Below are positions 38,343-47,487 of a stretch of DNA of 64,000 nucleotides, one piece after another (within the stretch, counting starts at the first letter, position 1; the number at the start of each line of letters is the position of its first letter). Source of the stretch: Schizochytrium sp. CCTCC M209059 (lineage: Eukaryota > Sar > Bigyra > Thraustochytrida > Thraustochytriidae). The notes beneath the pieces were generated by a model. The model had not been told where the DNA came from and made no database searches. It was given only the letters and a program-made list of their open reading frames with translations. The position numbers and the translations under genes were made by a program. Location of the stretch: assembly GCA_000818945.1 (NCBI GenBank), contig KN805424.1, positions 168,455-232,454 of the forward strand, read 5' to 3'.

Positions 38343-40718
38343 ATGGGCGAGACCACCTCGAAAACGGCCTCCTTCAAAAAGCGAGAGCTCCAATCCGAAG
38401 CACTGCGCAGCAGACTCGAGGGAGACCTGCACGCTGCGGAAAAAAGCCTCAAGGGCCTCCTGGATGTTTGCTGCGAGACGATCGGGGCTGCAGACGTCGA
38501 GGCCGTGCATGAAAAACTGCTCAATGACCCCGCCGCAGAAACTGATGTGCGTCTTGAAGTTGCCTTCTTGCTCGACGCTTTGGGAAACGTGCTGCGCGGC
38601 ATTGAGCAAGAGGATCGTGTGGCCGCGGCAACAACGGCACCTGCTCACGACGTCGACGTTGCTGAGGCCGTCGCCGAATCGAAAAGCGACGGCGCCCGAG
38701 CGGTGACAACACCTTCTTCAGAGGCTCTCAGGCGAATCGAACAAGGACTCGCACTACGCAAGGCCGTGCAACGCGCAGATCCTAAAAATGAGCGTCTTAA
38801 AATCACACTCGCGCGCTCCTATTCCTCGCTGGCAATGTTTTATCATGGTCGCCGCATGCAGCAAGAAGCAGACAAAGCCCATCTCGAAGCGCTTAATCTT
38901 TTCGCCGACGTGCCTTTGCACAGTACGGCGCGATCAGAAAAACCGCCCTCGCCGGCGGGCTCAGCGAGTAACGCGTCGGCTTCGGGCCCACTGCCGTCAA
39001 ACTCATTGTCCGTGGCCGCCGAAGATGACCTCGAGACCCCGGATGCCGGAAATGTCGCCGCTGCTCTCGAGGACGCTATTAAATACGAAATCCCTTGGGA
39101 AAACTTTCGCAAACAGCGCCTCAAAGCCCTGCAAGCCAAGGTCAAGGCGCACATTTTGCGAGCGCACCAGAGTGTTCAAGACAAGCGAGAAGCAAATGGA
39201 GGCGATGAAGAAGATGCAGGGCATGCGCGCCAAGACCCAGCTTTCGCAAGTGTCGCACATGGCGTGCAACGGGTGGTGGCCCAAGCGCAGCGAAGTCGGA
39301 ACGTGCCGGCAAGCAGTGGGGACTTGGCGACCTCTGCGCGCTTGCAGCGAAACAAGATCGGTGGTGCAGGTGCCGACGACCGGGACGCAGGGCAAACGCG
39401 ATGTCGCTTGGTGCTGCTCCGACAAGACGCGCGCGTCTCACGAGTAGAGACAGGAAGTGGTCTTGGCTCGATCAGTCCCTTGCTCATGACCGGCGAAGGT
39501 GAGCTCGCCTCACGGGCTGCCGAAAAGGCTACAGTACTCGATACGTCGGATGAGCACATTCCAGAAGTTGTCGATCTTGACCCTGAAGCCCAAGAGCTCA
39601 TCCATTTGGGCCGACAATCGTACACGGACGCTCTCGACTTTTTCCAAAGCCGACTCGAGACGACGCGTCGTCGCATTGGTTTTGTGCGTCTGGACAGTAT
39701 ACAACACGACCGTCTCATTAGCCGCCGCCATGCTCAACTGAAATTCTCCAAAGTGCATCGTCTTTTGGCAACAGTGCTCGACAACTCTCTGAATGAAAAC
39801 AAGAATGATGACAACAATGCAGGGAATGAAGAAAACCAAGCAGTCAATGGGAAGAGCGACGCGGCAAACGACGACAAGCGCGTGAGCGCACCGGGCGCAG
39901 GTCGGCCCGCCGAGGGGGGTGTTAATAATCCCGAAACAGCAGGTCTTCAGACCGACACGAACGCAGCGTCAGGCCAAGATGATGCATCGAGAGCCGCTTC
40001 GGGCCGCCCAAATAACGGCGAGGCCGTTGCTGCCGCTGCACCTTCCTCTTCTTCGTCCTCGTCGTTGTCTTCTCCGCCGTCTCCTTCGGACCCTGCCGCC
40101 GAGGCCGCGGCGGCTGCGCAAGAGCGCTCCCGCCAAAACGCTGACGAGCTTGCGTGGGTCATTCGGGACCTGGACAGTACAAATGGAATTCTTGTCAACG
40201 GAATTCGTGTGCAAGAGTACCCGCTTCGCGATGGGGATATCGTGAGCTTTGGGGGCGCAACAAGCGTTCCCTTTGGATGCGCGGTACTGACGCACAAGCG
40301 TCGGCCCGTGAGTTCTGTGTTTGTGTACCGTTTTGAAGTGGTCAAGGCCGGAACGCGGGCGGAGGCGAAACGGCCAGAGTGGAAGCAGTACGGGTCAATG
40401 ACGGCCGACTGGATGCCGGCGCTCTCGACGGTTTCTTCGCAGCTGGATCCTCTTGTCGAGGTCTTTATGCAAGAAAAAGCACGTTCCCGCGACGAGAATG
40501 AGCCAGCATCCAGCGACATGGAGAGTTTCCACTTTTTTGTCTTGTACATTTGCGCGCATCCTGAAAATATTCCCGAAGACGAGGCTCAGATCCGCACGCA
40601 GCTCGTCGAGAGCGTGCACGCAGCAAACCTGCTGCATCGCAAGGCTGTCGAACTCGACATTCCCTTTTCGCATTGGGCAAGCTGGATTCGCGCGCAGGCG
40701 CTCTCGCGCCCACTATAA
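38343..40718 (+). CDS. FHA-domain protein with split FHA domain
   Basis: The 791-residue protein begins MGETTSKTASFKKRELQSEA and has a helical N-terminal half that may be TPR-like (RIEQGLALRKAVQRADPKNE, ITLARSYSSLAMFYHGRRMQ). An FHA domain, which binds phosphothreonine, appears in two parts: DRLISRRHAQLKF at about residue 450 (conserved SRRH) and VIRDLDSTNGILVNG at about 603 with LRDGDIVSFGG. Between them lie about 130 residues rich in Asn, Ala and Ser, which would be a disordered loop within the fold. The segment at about residues 275-380 is low-complexity, and another frame there looks about as good, so a small intron or frameshift near 39170-39460 cannot be excluded. The C-terminal region (FHFFVLYICAHPENIPEDEA) is ordered but not recognised. 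Confidence 0.7.
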   Translation: MGETTSKTASFKKRELQSEALRSRLEGDLHAAEKSLKGLLDVCCETIGAADVEAVHEKLLNDPAAETDVRLEVAFLLDALGNVLRGIEQEDRVAAATTAPAHDVDVAEAVAESKSDGARAVTTPSSEALRRIEQGLALRKAVQRADPKNERLKITLARSYSSLAMFYHGRRMQQEADKAHLEALNLFADVPLHSTARSEKPPSPAGSASNASASGPLPSNSLSVAAEDDLETPDAGNVAAALEDAIKYEIPWENFRKQRLKALQAKVKAHILRAHQSVQDKREANGGDEEDAGHARQDPAFASVAHGVQRVVAQAQRSRNVPASSGDLATSARLQRNKIGGAGADDRDAGQTRCRLVLLRQDARVSRVETGSGLGSISPLLMTGEGELASRAAEKATVLDTSDEHIPEVVDLDPEAQELIHLGRQSYTDALDFFQSRLETTRRRIGFVRLDSIQHDRLISRRHAQLKFSKVHRLLATVLDNSLNENKNDDNNAGNEENQAVNGKSDAANDDKRVSAPGAGRPAEGGVNNPETAGLQTDTNAASGQDDASRAASGRPNNGEAVAAAAPSSSSSSSLSSPPSPSDPAAEAAAAAQERSRQNADELAWVIRDLDSTNGILVNGIRVQEYPLRDGDIVSFGGATSVPFGCAVLTHKRRPVSSVFVYRFEVVKAGTRAEAKRPEWKQYGSMTADWMPALSTVSSQLDPLVEVFMQEKARSRDENEPASSDMESFHFFVLYICAHPENIPEDEAQIRTQLVESVHAANLLHRKAVELDIPFSHWASWIRAQALSRPL

Positions 40719-40840
40719 GAGGGAAAACTCTCTAACTTTGGGTAAATCTAGGTGTCGCCGATGTTTCTCCTCACTATCACACAATTCTTTTATATGCTTA
40801 CACACGATCAGAGAGGGGGCTTGCAAAGTACGCTCGGCGC

Positions 40841-41386
40841 TCAGCTGGTTGCTCGTCCCTTTTTCAAGGTGACAGCCACTGAACGAAAGGCGCGATGATG
40901 CGGCGTACCGCCATAAACCTTGTTGTTGGGAAAAAATTCGCTGGCGAGGCCTTTGCGGCTCTTCATCTCCTCGCTTGGTTCTCCGAACTGGCGGAACCAG
41001 TCCTGAAAGCCAGACACCGGAGGAGGTTTAGCCGTGAGAATGGCGTTGCGGCGCTCCTCGTGCAAGGTTTCGATTTGCACAGTTACGGCACGAAGCTGCT
41101 CCTCGAGTCGCGAGATGCGTGCTGCGAGTTTGGCGAGCTCGTTGCCCTTTTCCATGCGTCGCACGCGTCTCGACCTTCGATGGTACTGGAAATAGCCGGG
41201 ATTTCGAGACTGCGCAATGGCCGCCTCAAGGTTCTTGGTGGTCTTGCGGCTATTTTCCAGAGCGCCATCCTCATTGGGGTCGTCGCTTTTGGCCGTGAGC
41301 CAATGGTTGAACTCCCGTGCCACCGCTGCCTGTTCGGCGAGAAGCGCGCGCTTCTTTTCCAGCAGCGCATCCATGCGGTCCGCCAT
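40841..41386 (-). CDS. Hypothetical coiled-coil protein
   Basis: I start at ATG 41386 (MADRMDALLEKKRALLAEQA); a longer frame to 41464 is open. The 181-residue product is mostly charged helix: LAEQAAVAREFNHWLTAKSD, NSRKTTKNLEAAIAQSRNPG, ELAKLAARISRLEEQLRAVT and VQIETLHEERRNAI form likely coiled coils. The C-terminal part (GFQDWFRQFGEPSEEMKSRK, EFFPNNKVYGGTPHHRAF) is not helical and may be a binding motif. I do not recognise the family. It is convergent with the FHA gene, 122 bp apart. Confidence 0.6.
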   Translation of the reverse strand: MADRMDALLEKKRALLAEQAAVAREFNHWLTAKSDDPNEDGALENSRKTTKNLEAAIAQSRNPGYFQYHRRSRRVRRMEKGNELAKLAARISRLEEQLRAVTVQIETLHEERRNAILTAKPPPVSGFQDWFRQFGEPSEEMKSRKGLASEFFPNNKVYGGTPHHRAFRSVAVTLKKGRATS

Positions 41387-42379
41387 CCTCCTCTTGAACT
41401 CGCAGCGCTTGGCACTGCCAACCACCCGTACGCGATCTTCGCGACTGCCGATGCCGCGCTGCACTGCACGGCGCTGCCCACGGATGATCTATCTGGCAGA
41501 CCCAGCTCACTTCAATTCGAAGTCAATTCCATTCAATTCCATTCCATACGATATCATCAATCAATCTAATCCTCCTCCACGTGTATATTTATATCTATAT
41601 TCTACCTAGCCCGCAGCAGGTCAAGCGTCGAGACGAGCGAGACATGGCGATAACAGCGGCACGTGGCACATGACACTCACTCACTCTCTGCGCACCACAT
41701 CGCGCGTACAAATCTCAGCTCATCTCATCTCTGGCTCTAGCCGATCGCAACGGATCAAAACGAACCGAGGCGAACGCGCGCCGTCCGTCTTTAGGGCAGA
41801 CGGGCGGTCCTAGGGATCCTCATAGCAGACCCTTAGGAAGTGGTACGTACGTACGTACCTACGTCGTATCGTACCGCACGCGATACCGTACAAACCCTTT
41901 TTCTTTTCTCGCGGCACTTGTCGCGGCACGGGCAAGTGCGCTATCGCGGTTTGTTGCACTTGCGGGCTGCGAAAGTCGAGTCACTGTGGCCAGGGCGCAC
42001 TGGCGGTGGTGGTCGTACCGGCGGCAAGAAGTACGAATGGGACACCGTGGAGCACGTGCAGCCTGAGGGCTCAGTCCCGCCTCAGGCTGGCAGCGACAAG
42101 CAAACCCGCAAGCCGATAGACCTTCTCTTGCGCCGGGCCGCCCGAGGAAGGTCTTCGTGCGCGCTGCCGCGGGACGACGCCAAGAGGCTGGGGAGCGCCC
42201 GTCTGCGTGTCTGGACGACTGATTGGCCCGGAGCTGGGCGGGAAGAAGAACTGGACGCAGCGTGTAGCCGAGCGTGGCGGAGGAGAAAGTCGCTCGAGCT
42301 TGCTTGCGCAGGCAAACCCGGAGAATCGATCGAATCGATGGGTTACTCCATGTTGAGTACGACTCGGACGAGAACGAGC
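41387..42379. other. Divergent intergenic region upstream of ankyrin gene
   Basis: Contains an ATTCC/ATTCAATTC-like degenerate repeat (about 41515-41550) and a GTAC/TACG run (about 41840-41862). The frame of the ankyrin gene stays open back to 41840, but that stretch is Arg/Gly-rich and lies before the signal peptide. Confidence 0.45.
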
Positions 42380-43690
42380 ATGCGAAAGGTCCTTTCCGCC
42401 CTGGTAGTACTGGGCGTGACTTTGTTTGCAGCCCCGGCTCGAGCTACGCCGGATGAAGACCTCGTGACGGCTGTAGAAGCTGGCGATGTTGCTGGTGCCA
42501 CAAGCGCAATCGCCGACGGAGCCGACGTAAACTACGCGAAGGACTATGGAAGTGTCCAGATCTCGGTACTTGCGCTCTGCTCTACGGTTGATGTTGCTGA
42601 AGTGCTGCTCACGAATGACAACATTGACAAGAATTTCGCCCCAGACGCGAACAGGTCACTTGCAGCAGTTCACATTTTTGCATCGCGCGCCAACACAGAT
42701 CTGGTCAATGCTCTGATTTCGACCTCGCCGCCAACACCGTCCCCAACGTCAGTCCTTAACGTTGATCAGCTCGAAGGCACGGGGAAGTCGGCGCTCATGC
42801 TTGCCGCAAGCGCAAGTTCTCAGCTGTTGGGCTCTCCAGTAGACACAGCAGATGCCTTACTGCAGGCAGGGGCCGACGCGACCCTGGCGGTCAGCAGCAC
42901 TGGTAACACAGCTATCCACTTTGCGGTTGCGGCCAAGCCCGATACTGGTGTCGCTGACACGCGCGTCGCGCTCCTGGAAAAGTTATTGAGTCATGGCGCG
43001 AGTGTAGCAACCAAGAACGATGATGGACGCAGCGCCCTGCATGTGGCAAGCCAACCGAACGTGGGCAGCGGCGCAGTCGTTCAAGCTGTTCTTGCCGCTT
43101 CTGCTGATGATATCAATGTGGCTGACACCGCTGGGGACTACCCTGTGCACTTGGCCCTGAAGACCGCCCGAGAGAGCAATGCCGCGACGGCAGAAAGCAT
43201 CTTGAGCGCTTTGCTGACCGCATCCCCCGACTTGACTGTTACGCGAAGCAACGGTCAGTCACCTTTGCATCTTGGCGTGGCATCAGGTCAGGTCGAGCTC
43301 GTGACGGCGCTTGTGAATGCCGGCGCGCGCGACAACGTTGTAGATTCCAGCGGCGGACTGGCCATTCATGAGGCTGCAGCATACTTTGCTGTCACAGCAG
43401 CTCAGTGTTCGGAGATCACAGCCATTGCCCAGATCCTGGTCGAAGACGGTGAAGCTGATCTGGACGCCTCAAACACGGCAGGTCAGACCGCGCTCGACAT
43501 TGCAGAGACAGCGCCCGAAGATCGGCGATGCATTAGTCTGGAGCAGGCCCTCGGATCTTCGGTGACATCTGCACCTACTCCGCAGCCCACTCCAGCTCCC
43601 GTGGAAACACCTTCGGCGGCGACCTCGTTGCGTCCTCTGTCGACACTTTTGGCCGTCCTGATTTCTTTCCTGCTGTACAAGATGGAGTGA
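42380..43690 (+). CDS. Secreted ankyrin-repeat protein, probably GPI-anchored
   Basis: The start at 42380 places a signal peptide first: MRKVLSALVVLGVTLFAAPA with a likely cut after ARA. An in-frame ATG at 42350 is a close alternative. The 436-residue protein then has about eight to ten ankyrin repeats with recognisable cores: DLVTAVEAGDVAGATSAIAD, GKSALMLAA, GNTAIHFAVA, GRSALHVAS, GDYPVHLAL, GQSPLHLGVASGQVELVTAL, GGLAIHEAA and GQTALDIAE. The C-terminus has a Pro/Thr-rich spacer (TPQPTPAPVE) and a terminal hydrophobic stretch (LRPLSTLLAVLISFLLYKME), as in a GPI-anchor signal or a single membrane anchor. Ankyrin repeats outside the cell are unusual. The partner is unknown. Confidence 0.8.
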   Translation: MRKVLSALVVLGVTLFAAPARATPDEDLVTAVEAGDVAGATSAIADGADVNYAKDYGSVQISVLALCSTVDVAEVLLTNDNIDKNFAPDANRSLAAVHIFASRANTDLVNALISTSPPTPSPTSVLNVDQLEGTGKSALMLAASASSQLLGSPVDTADALLQAGADATLAVSSTGNTAIHFAVAAKPDTGVADTRVALLEKLLSHGASVATKNDDGRSALHVASQPNVGSGAVVQAVLAASADDINVADTAGDYPVHLALKTARESNAATAESILSALLTASPDLTVTRSNGQSPLHLGVASGQVELVTALVNAGARDNVVDSSGGLAIHEAAAYFAVTAAQCSEITAIAQILVEDGEADLDASNTAGQTALDIAETAPEDRRCISLEQALGSSVTSAPTPQPTPAPVETPSAATSLRPLSTLLAVLISFLLYKME

Positions 43691-43880
43691 GAAAACAAAA
43701 CAAATGTTCTTTTATTGTGACGGTGGCGGAAAATAGTAGGTTGGCCTATGATCAATGTGACTGGGTAGACGCAACGCGGCTTTACGCTCTGCATCTATTG
43801 GAAAAGAAGGTAAAGAAAGAGGAACGTGAAAGAGAAAAGAAGCGCAATCTTTAGTGCGCGTACGTACGCTCGCAAGCAAA

Positions 43881-44885
43881 TCAGGTCGAAATGGCATCGA
43901 GATCAACCTCGGGAATGAAGTCTTCCTCCTCGATGACGTGGGTCCGTACAATGCGTGGGGTATAAATGGGCATGTTGTAGATGGTGCGGGTCATGCTGTA
44001 GCGGACCGAAAGTCTTTCCCAGCGAAGGGGATGACCACGTTGGCGCCACCACGTGCCGGCCTTGTCTTTAATTCCCCAGCGTTTGCGGGCCTTGTCTGCA
44101 GACGTCTTCGCCTTATCACGCTTGCGCGCCGCGTCTTTGTCTTGTCTCTTGCCTCGCACCGCATCCAAAACGCGGACAACCTTTTCGTCACTCTCCAGAT
44201 TTGTCGAAATGTCGCCGACGTGACGCACGACATCCTCAGCGCGACTAAAGGTGGCGGTCACTTCTTCAACGCGGTCTTCGGGGATTCGCAGGTGCTCCGG
44301 GAGCATGTCCTGCACGGTCTGGACGTCCTGTGCTTGGTCGCCTTCGTTGAGAAAGCTGACCATTGCAACCATGCGGTCCGCCTCGGTCCGAGCGCTCTCA
44401 TCTGCGGCCTCTTCGTTCTCCTCGTTGTCGGCAATGGACTCAGCAAGGAGCGATGAAGCGGCAGCAACTTGCCGCTGCATAAAGTTGAGTTCCTCGAGAC
44501 CCTCGACCTGGATCATTTGAAAAGGGGCTCCGTAGCGGAGGCTTTGAAGCATTTCTCTCGTCTCGACGTCACTCAGCCAGTTGTACACGCGAACGTTGGC
44601 AAACTCAACATCGGCAACGTCCCAGTAGCACAAGAAGGTTCGTTTGAGTCCGAACCTCTCGATGCGTTCGTTCAATGAGTCCAGCTTAGCGCGATAATCT
44701 CGCTCGAGCTGTCCCCAATTGTCTTTGGTTTTCGCCGCGCGACCGCTTCGATGGTTTCCCGTGGCGCAGCCCATACAAAGACTGGTGCTGCTTATGTGAA
44801 ATTGCAGACCAGCCCGAACCTCTGCCTCACTAATTTCCCCCTCCTCGAAGGCAGTGCCGAGGCGGCCGCGCAACTCAGTCCCCAT
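43881..44885 (-). CDS. Unrecognised family, paralog 1 (CYWD family)
   Basis: The 334-residue protein shares a conserved core with the gene at 45519-47041: LNERIERFGLKRTFLCYWDV (paralog: IKKYGIRRSVLCYWDA), FANVRVYNWL (FAEVRVYNLL), QSLRYGAPFQM (QALRFGAPFVM), MQRQVAAASSLLAE (LEQRQVAAVASLYAE), MLPEHLRIPEDRVEEV (MLPRQLRIPKSRVSEV), and the C-terminus EEDFIPEVDLDAIST (GFFPDVDLDND). The N-terminus has two spaced Cys (CMGCATGNHRSG), possibly metal-binding. The basic linker (KRDKAKTSADKARKRW) precedes a Trp/Arg-rich part. No signal peptide or membrane segment. I do not recognise the family; the conserved order of blocks shows that it is a true gene. Confidence 0.75.
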   Translation of the reverse strand: MGTELRGRLGTAFEEGEISEAEVRAGLQFHISSTSLCMGCATGNHRSGRAAKTKDNWGQLERDYRAKLDSLNERIERFGLKRTFLCYWDVADVEFANVRVYNWLSDVETREMLQSLRYGAPFQMIQVEGLEELNFMQRQVAAASSLLAESIADNEENEEAADESARTEADRMVAMVSFLNEGDQAQDVQTVQDMLPEHLRIPEDRVEEVTATFSRAEDVVRHVGDISTNLESDEKVVRVLDAVRGKRQDKDAARKRDKAKTSADKARKRWGIKDKAGTWWRQRGHPLRWERLSVRYSMTRTIYNMPIYTPRIVRTHVIEEEDFIPEVDLDAIST

Positions 44886-45518
44886 AGTTAGTTGCCTTGC
44901 TTTCCTTGCTTGCCTTATTCCAGGTCCCCGACCCGTCCTCGTTCACGTGCGCGAGACGACCACGGCTTTCCGTGTTTGCCTCTGTCCGCTTTGCAGGTCT
45001 GCTGCGTCCGAGCGAGCCGCCAGACAGACAGACAGCCATCTACCCCCCTTCCCTCGCTTCTTTCCAACCAATGCCAGCCAGCTTAGCTACGTAGCAGCCC
45101 GCGCTGGAAGTGGCCAACGCGCCCCAAGAAGCGTGACACGATTTTTTCTCAGCGTCGACCACAGGCAGGAGTCTTCGACTTGTCGCGCTTTCTCGTCTAG
45201 TCCGTTCTCCTCCGCGCTGGACTTCCCGACCCTTGTGGCGGGCGCACTGTCACGGTCTCGAGCTTTGCCGAATGCTTCGACTGACAGAGGACGTCGCTCG
45301 ACGTGACACGAAATGTGGCTACCCTGCTTTTGTCCTGGATACACATCGTGCCGCTCTCAGCGCAACGCAATTTGCTGGCACGCGAAAAATTGATTGATTA
45401 GATTTAAAAAAAAAAAAAAGCAATGATTAAACCTAGCTCGCCGTCGACGGGGCTAAATCTGAGCACGGCCGTAGGGTCTACTGGACGCACACCAAGACCT
45501 AGGCCTAGTCGCCAAGGC
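44886..45518. other. Intergenic between the CYWD paralogs
   Basis: Promoter of paralog 1 and 3' flank of paralog 2. It has a run of 14 A (about 45406-45419) and a GACA run near 45022-45034. Confidence 0.45.
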
Positions 45519-47041
45519 CTAGTCGTTATCGAGGTCCACGTCAGGGAAAAAGCCGCTGTCACTGACAGATTGCTTCACTCGGGGAACGGGAACAGACACC
45601 ATGCCCCCAGACTGACAGCCTTTCGGCACAGCTCCAATCTCCATGGAGAAGCATTCCCAGCGAGCACTTCCGTCAGCTTCTTCGCGCATCCGCCAACGCT
45701 CCCCGTTCCGGTCAAGCACTCCCGTAAGGCTACGCGCACGGGTTAACGCGCGGTTCTTGCGCTCTGCCTGCCGAGAGTGTGAGCAAGCTCAGTGTCGCTC
45801 TTAGTGCTGTCCGCGAGATCGCCAAACTTCTCAGCGGTCTTGGCCGCCTTACGAAGCGCCGCGTTCACCTCGCTCACTCGAGACTTAGGAATACGAAGCT
45901 GCCTCGGCAGCATCGCTTGAACCTCACGCACATCAAGGTCTTGCTCGATCTTACTCGCAAAAGTTACTATTGCAAGCATGCAGTCCACCTCGGCCTCGCC
46001 TGTAGGGCGCTCGTCGTCTTTGTTCTCTCTTACGTCAACGTACTCGGCGTACAGCGAGGCGACCGCAGCGACTTGACGTTGCTCTAGGCTCATGTGCGCA
46101 AGCTCGTCTGAGTCGTCCATCACAAATGGAGCACCAAAACGCAGCGCCTGAAGAGCTTTGGTAGTCTCTACGTTATCGCAGAGCAGGTTATAGACGCGGA
46201 CTTCGGCGAACGTTGCGTCGGTGGCGTCCCAGTAGCACAGAACGCTGCGTCTGATGCCATATTTCTTGATACGCGCGTTAAGTGCCTCCATTTCATTTTC
46301 GTATGCGTCGATGGCCCACATGGCTTTCTTGACGCCAATGGTTGCAACGCGAGGGCACGCCTCACGCTCATCCTGGTGTTCGCCGGAAGAGCATTCTTGG
46401 CACGTGGAGATCTCACTTTCGAGTACATGGAACTTGATGCCGGCCTCAAGCTCCTTCTTCGAGATGTCGCCGTTCTCTTGTGCCTGCTCGAGTTGAGCCC
46501 AAGCATTATTGGTCTCCTGAGAGGATGTTATGTTCGTTGATGAAACTGGCGGGGTAGAGAAAGTGCCGATATTCGGCTGACTCTCGTGCACGGGGACTTT
46601 TTTTCCGGCCTCAAGCTCCTTCTGCGAGATGTCGGCGTTCTCTCGCGCCTGCTCACGTCGAGCCCACGAATTTCTTATCTGCTGAGAGAATGTCATGTTC
46701 GTCGATGATACTGGCGGGGTAGAGGATGTGCCGATATTTGGCTGACTCTCGCGCAGGGGGGCTTTCTTTCCGGCCTCAAGCTCCTTCTTCGAGATATCGG
46801 CTTTCTCTCGCACCTGCTCACGTTGAGCCCAAGCATTCTTGGTCTCTTGAAAGGACGCCATGTTCGTCGATGAAACTGGCGGGGTAGAGGATGTGCCGAT
46901 GTTCGGCTGACTCTCGCGTAGGGGGACTTTCTTTCCAGCATTGAGCTCCTTCTTTGCGATATTGGCGTTCTCTTGCGCCTGCTCTAGTCGAGCCCACGAA
47001 TTTTTTATCTCCTGGAAAGATGGCATGTTCGTCAATGCCAA
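45519..47041 (-). pseudogene. CYWD family paralog 2 with four 55-residue repeats; C-terminal frameshift
   Basis: The main frame (47041-45743, 432 residues) has four tandem 55-residue repeats at the N-terminus (about residues 6-210, the last partial), each with a helix like KNSWARLEQAQENANIAKKE and a tail ESQPNIGTSSTPPVSST. The family core then follows (VLCYWDATDATFAEVRVYN, LEQRQVAAVASLYAEYVDV, LPRQLRIPKSRVSEV). The frame ends with LGRQSARTAR and a stop, but a neighbouring frame continues without a break from the same point (ERKNRALTRARSLTGVLDRN ... SGFFPDVDLDND, ending at 45519), matching the C-terminus of paralog 1. A single-base shift near 45762-45776 therefore breaks the gene. This may be a sequence error or a recent lesion; the truncated product could still be made. 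Confidence 0.7.
46412..47026 (-). repeat. Four 165-bp coding tandem repeats
   Basis: Units at about 47026-46862, 46861-46697, 46696-46532 and a shorter fourth from 46531. Each full unit encodes 55 residues. Units one to three are highly similar at protein level; the fourth diverges at its end, where it runs into the family core. Confidence 0.85.
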
Positions 47042-47487
47042 AGGTGAGCCAAGCTTGGACGCTTCACTTCTCGATGAGTTTGCGGTTTGCTGGTGAATTC
47101 GATTTCACTTGGTATTTTCCTGCTTGGCCTGTGGCAGATCGAAAAGGGGTCTGTCTGTCGATGAACCTTTTCCGGCTCCAGACTAATTAGTACCAACTTT
47201 TGGGAAGACAGACATGAAAATCCAGTCTCCTGCGGTATATGTATGTTATGGGGTCCGAACCAGAACAGCCATAGAAATAGGCAGCCATGATCAGAAGGTA
47301 TAGTCAGCCGTGATTGACCAAGATTCCTGATGATCACTCAAGTATACGTATAGTCTATCATATTCGAGTTTTCGTGACACTCGCCACTTGCGCCAACGTC
47401 GGCGTGGCCGCGAGCATCAGACTCGAGTGGCCGGGCCTTGAACTCGAACACTTCGGAGTCCATAATAATAATAATACTATAAAATGA
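47042..47487. promoter_or_regulatory. Divergent promoter region (CYWD paralog 2 / PUS1)
   Basis: A 446-bp AT-richer interval between divergent genes. An AAT trinucleotide run (about 47463-47475) lies just upstream of the PUS1 start. Confidence 0.4.

Noticed and set aside
45519..45719. Small independent gene
   Set aside because: Its sequence matches the C-terminus of CYWD paralog 1, so it is the displaced end of paralog 2.
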